This document shows, piece by piece, positions 5,355 through 5,387 of a DNA stretch of 5,387 nucleotides. Each line of letters begins with the position of its first letter. The stretch's first letter is position 1. This DNA comes from an uncultured Rickettsiales bacterium. GTDB lineage: Bacteria > Pseudomonadota > Alphaproteobacteria > Rickettsiales > Deianiraeaceae. Location of the stretch: contig CALCWF010000205.1 in the NCBI GenBank assembly GCA_937906355.1, positions 1 to 5,387 of the forward strand. The letters run 5' to 3'. Made by a program: the position numbers and the translations under genes. The notes under the pieces were generated by a model. The model saw only the letters and a list, made by a program, of their open reading frames with translations. It was not told the DNA's origin and ran no database searches.

Positions 5355-5373
5355 GAGTTAGTTTTTCTAATTC
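5355..5373 (+). repeat. short hairpin with a five-T loop
   Basis: GAGTTAG (5355-5361) and CTAATTC (5367-5373) form a 7-bp stem, one pair being G-U in RNA, around TTTTT. No U run follows directly, so this is not a clear terminator. Confidence 0.2.
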
Positions 5374-5387
5374 ATTATTTTATATAG

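Larger units (their letters stand above)
5111..5387. other. non-coding region upstream of the FKBP-like/permease operon
   Basis: These 277 bp have no convincing ORF on either strand. They are very AT-rich and contain a tandem direct repeat (5195-5219), a 13-nt palindrome at 5147-5159 (ATTTAATTTAAAT), a 15-nt palindrome (5309-5323) and a 7-bp hairpin (5355-5373). The leftward promoter of the operon should lie here, but no boxes are convincing. I see no tRNA or known ncRNA. Confidence 0.5.

Noticed and set aside
1..5387. Replication-strand skew (T-rich + strand) as an explanation for composition
   Set aside because: lolA on the + strand is A-rich like the leftward envelope genes, and G and C are nearly balanced in lines sampled by eye, so composition follows gene type rather than strand.

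Overview
This AT-rich window (roughly a third G+C by eye) looks like part of a chromosome from a host-associated Gram-negative alphaproteobacterium, probably a Rickettsiales- or Holosporales-like intracellular bacterium. The reasons are a short single-domain RNase D of the alphaproteobacterial type, a Rickettsia-like SecG, LolA and an LptF/LptG-type permease (so an outer membrane is present), K/N/I-rich envelope proteins, and intergenic gaps of about 240 to 280 bp. The order assignment is inference from gene content. The standard code fits: pth ends with TGA and tryptophans are TGG. I see no mobile element, CRISPR array, rRNA or tRNA.

Layout. Bases 1-74 hold an unresolved edge, either the start of a leftward gene or the end of a rightward membrane protein. 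A rightward block follows: an RNase D-like DEDDy exonuclease (75-701), a 242-bp gap, peptidyl-tRNA hydrolase pth (944-1477), and secG overlapping it by 4 nt (1474-1767). A terminator-like hairpin and a 235-bp gap with two abutting palindromes precede lolA (2003-2722). Convergent to lolA, and separated from it by 18 bp, is a leftward two-gene operon. It consists of a membrane-anchored protein with two FKBP-like repeats (4046-5110) and, 3 nt downstream, an LptF/LptG-family permease (2741-4042). The last 277 bp are non-coding and rich in short palindromes and a tandem direct repeat.

Functions. The first three genes are housekeeping: RNA 3' processing, ribosome rescue by recycling peptidyl-tRNA, and Sec protein export. 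The last three are envelope genes: lipoprotein chaperoning (LolA) and a probable lipid or LPS export permease paired with an unfamiliar bitopic periplasmic protein. That pair is the least familiar element here. A single-pass periplasmic protein translationally linked to an LptF/G-type permease recalls the LptC-LptFG arrangement, but it carries degenerate tandem FKBP-like domains instead of an LptC fold. No start codon in the window is preceded by a clear Shine-Dalgarno sequence.
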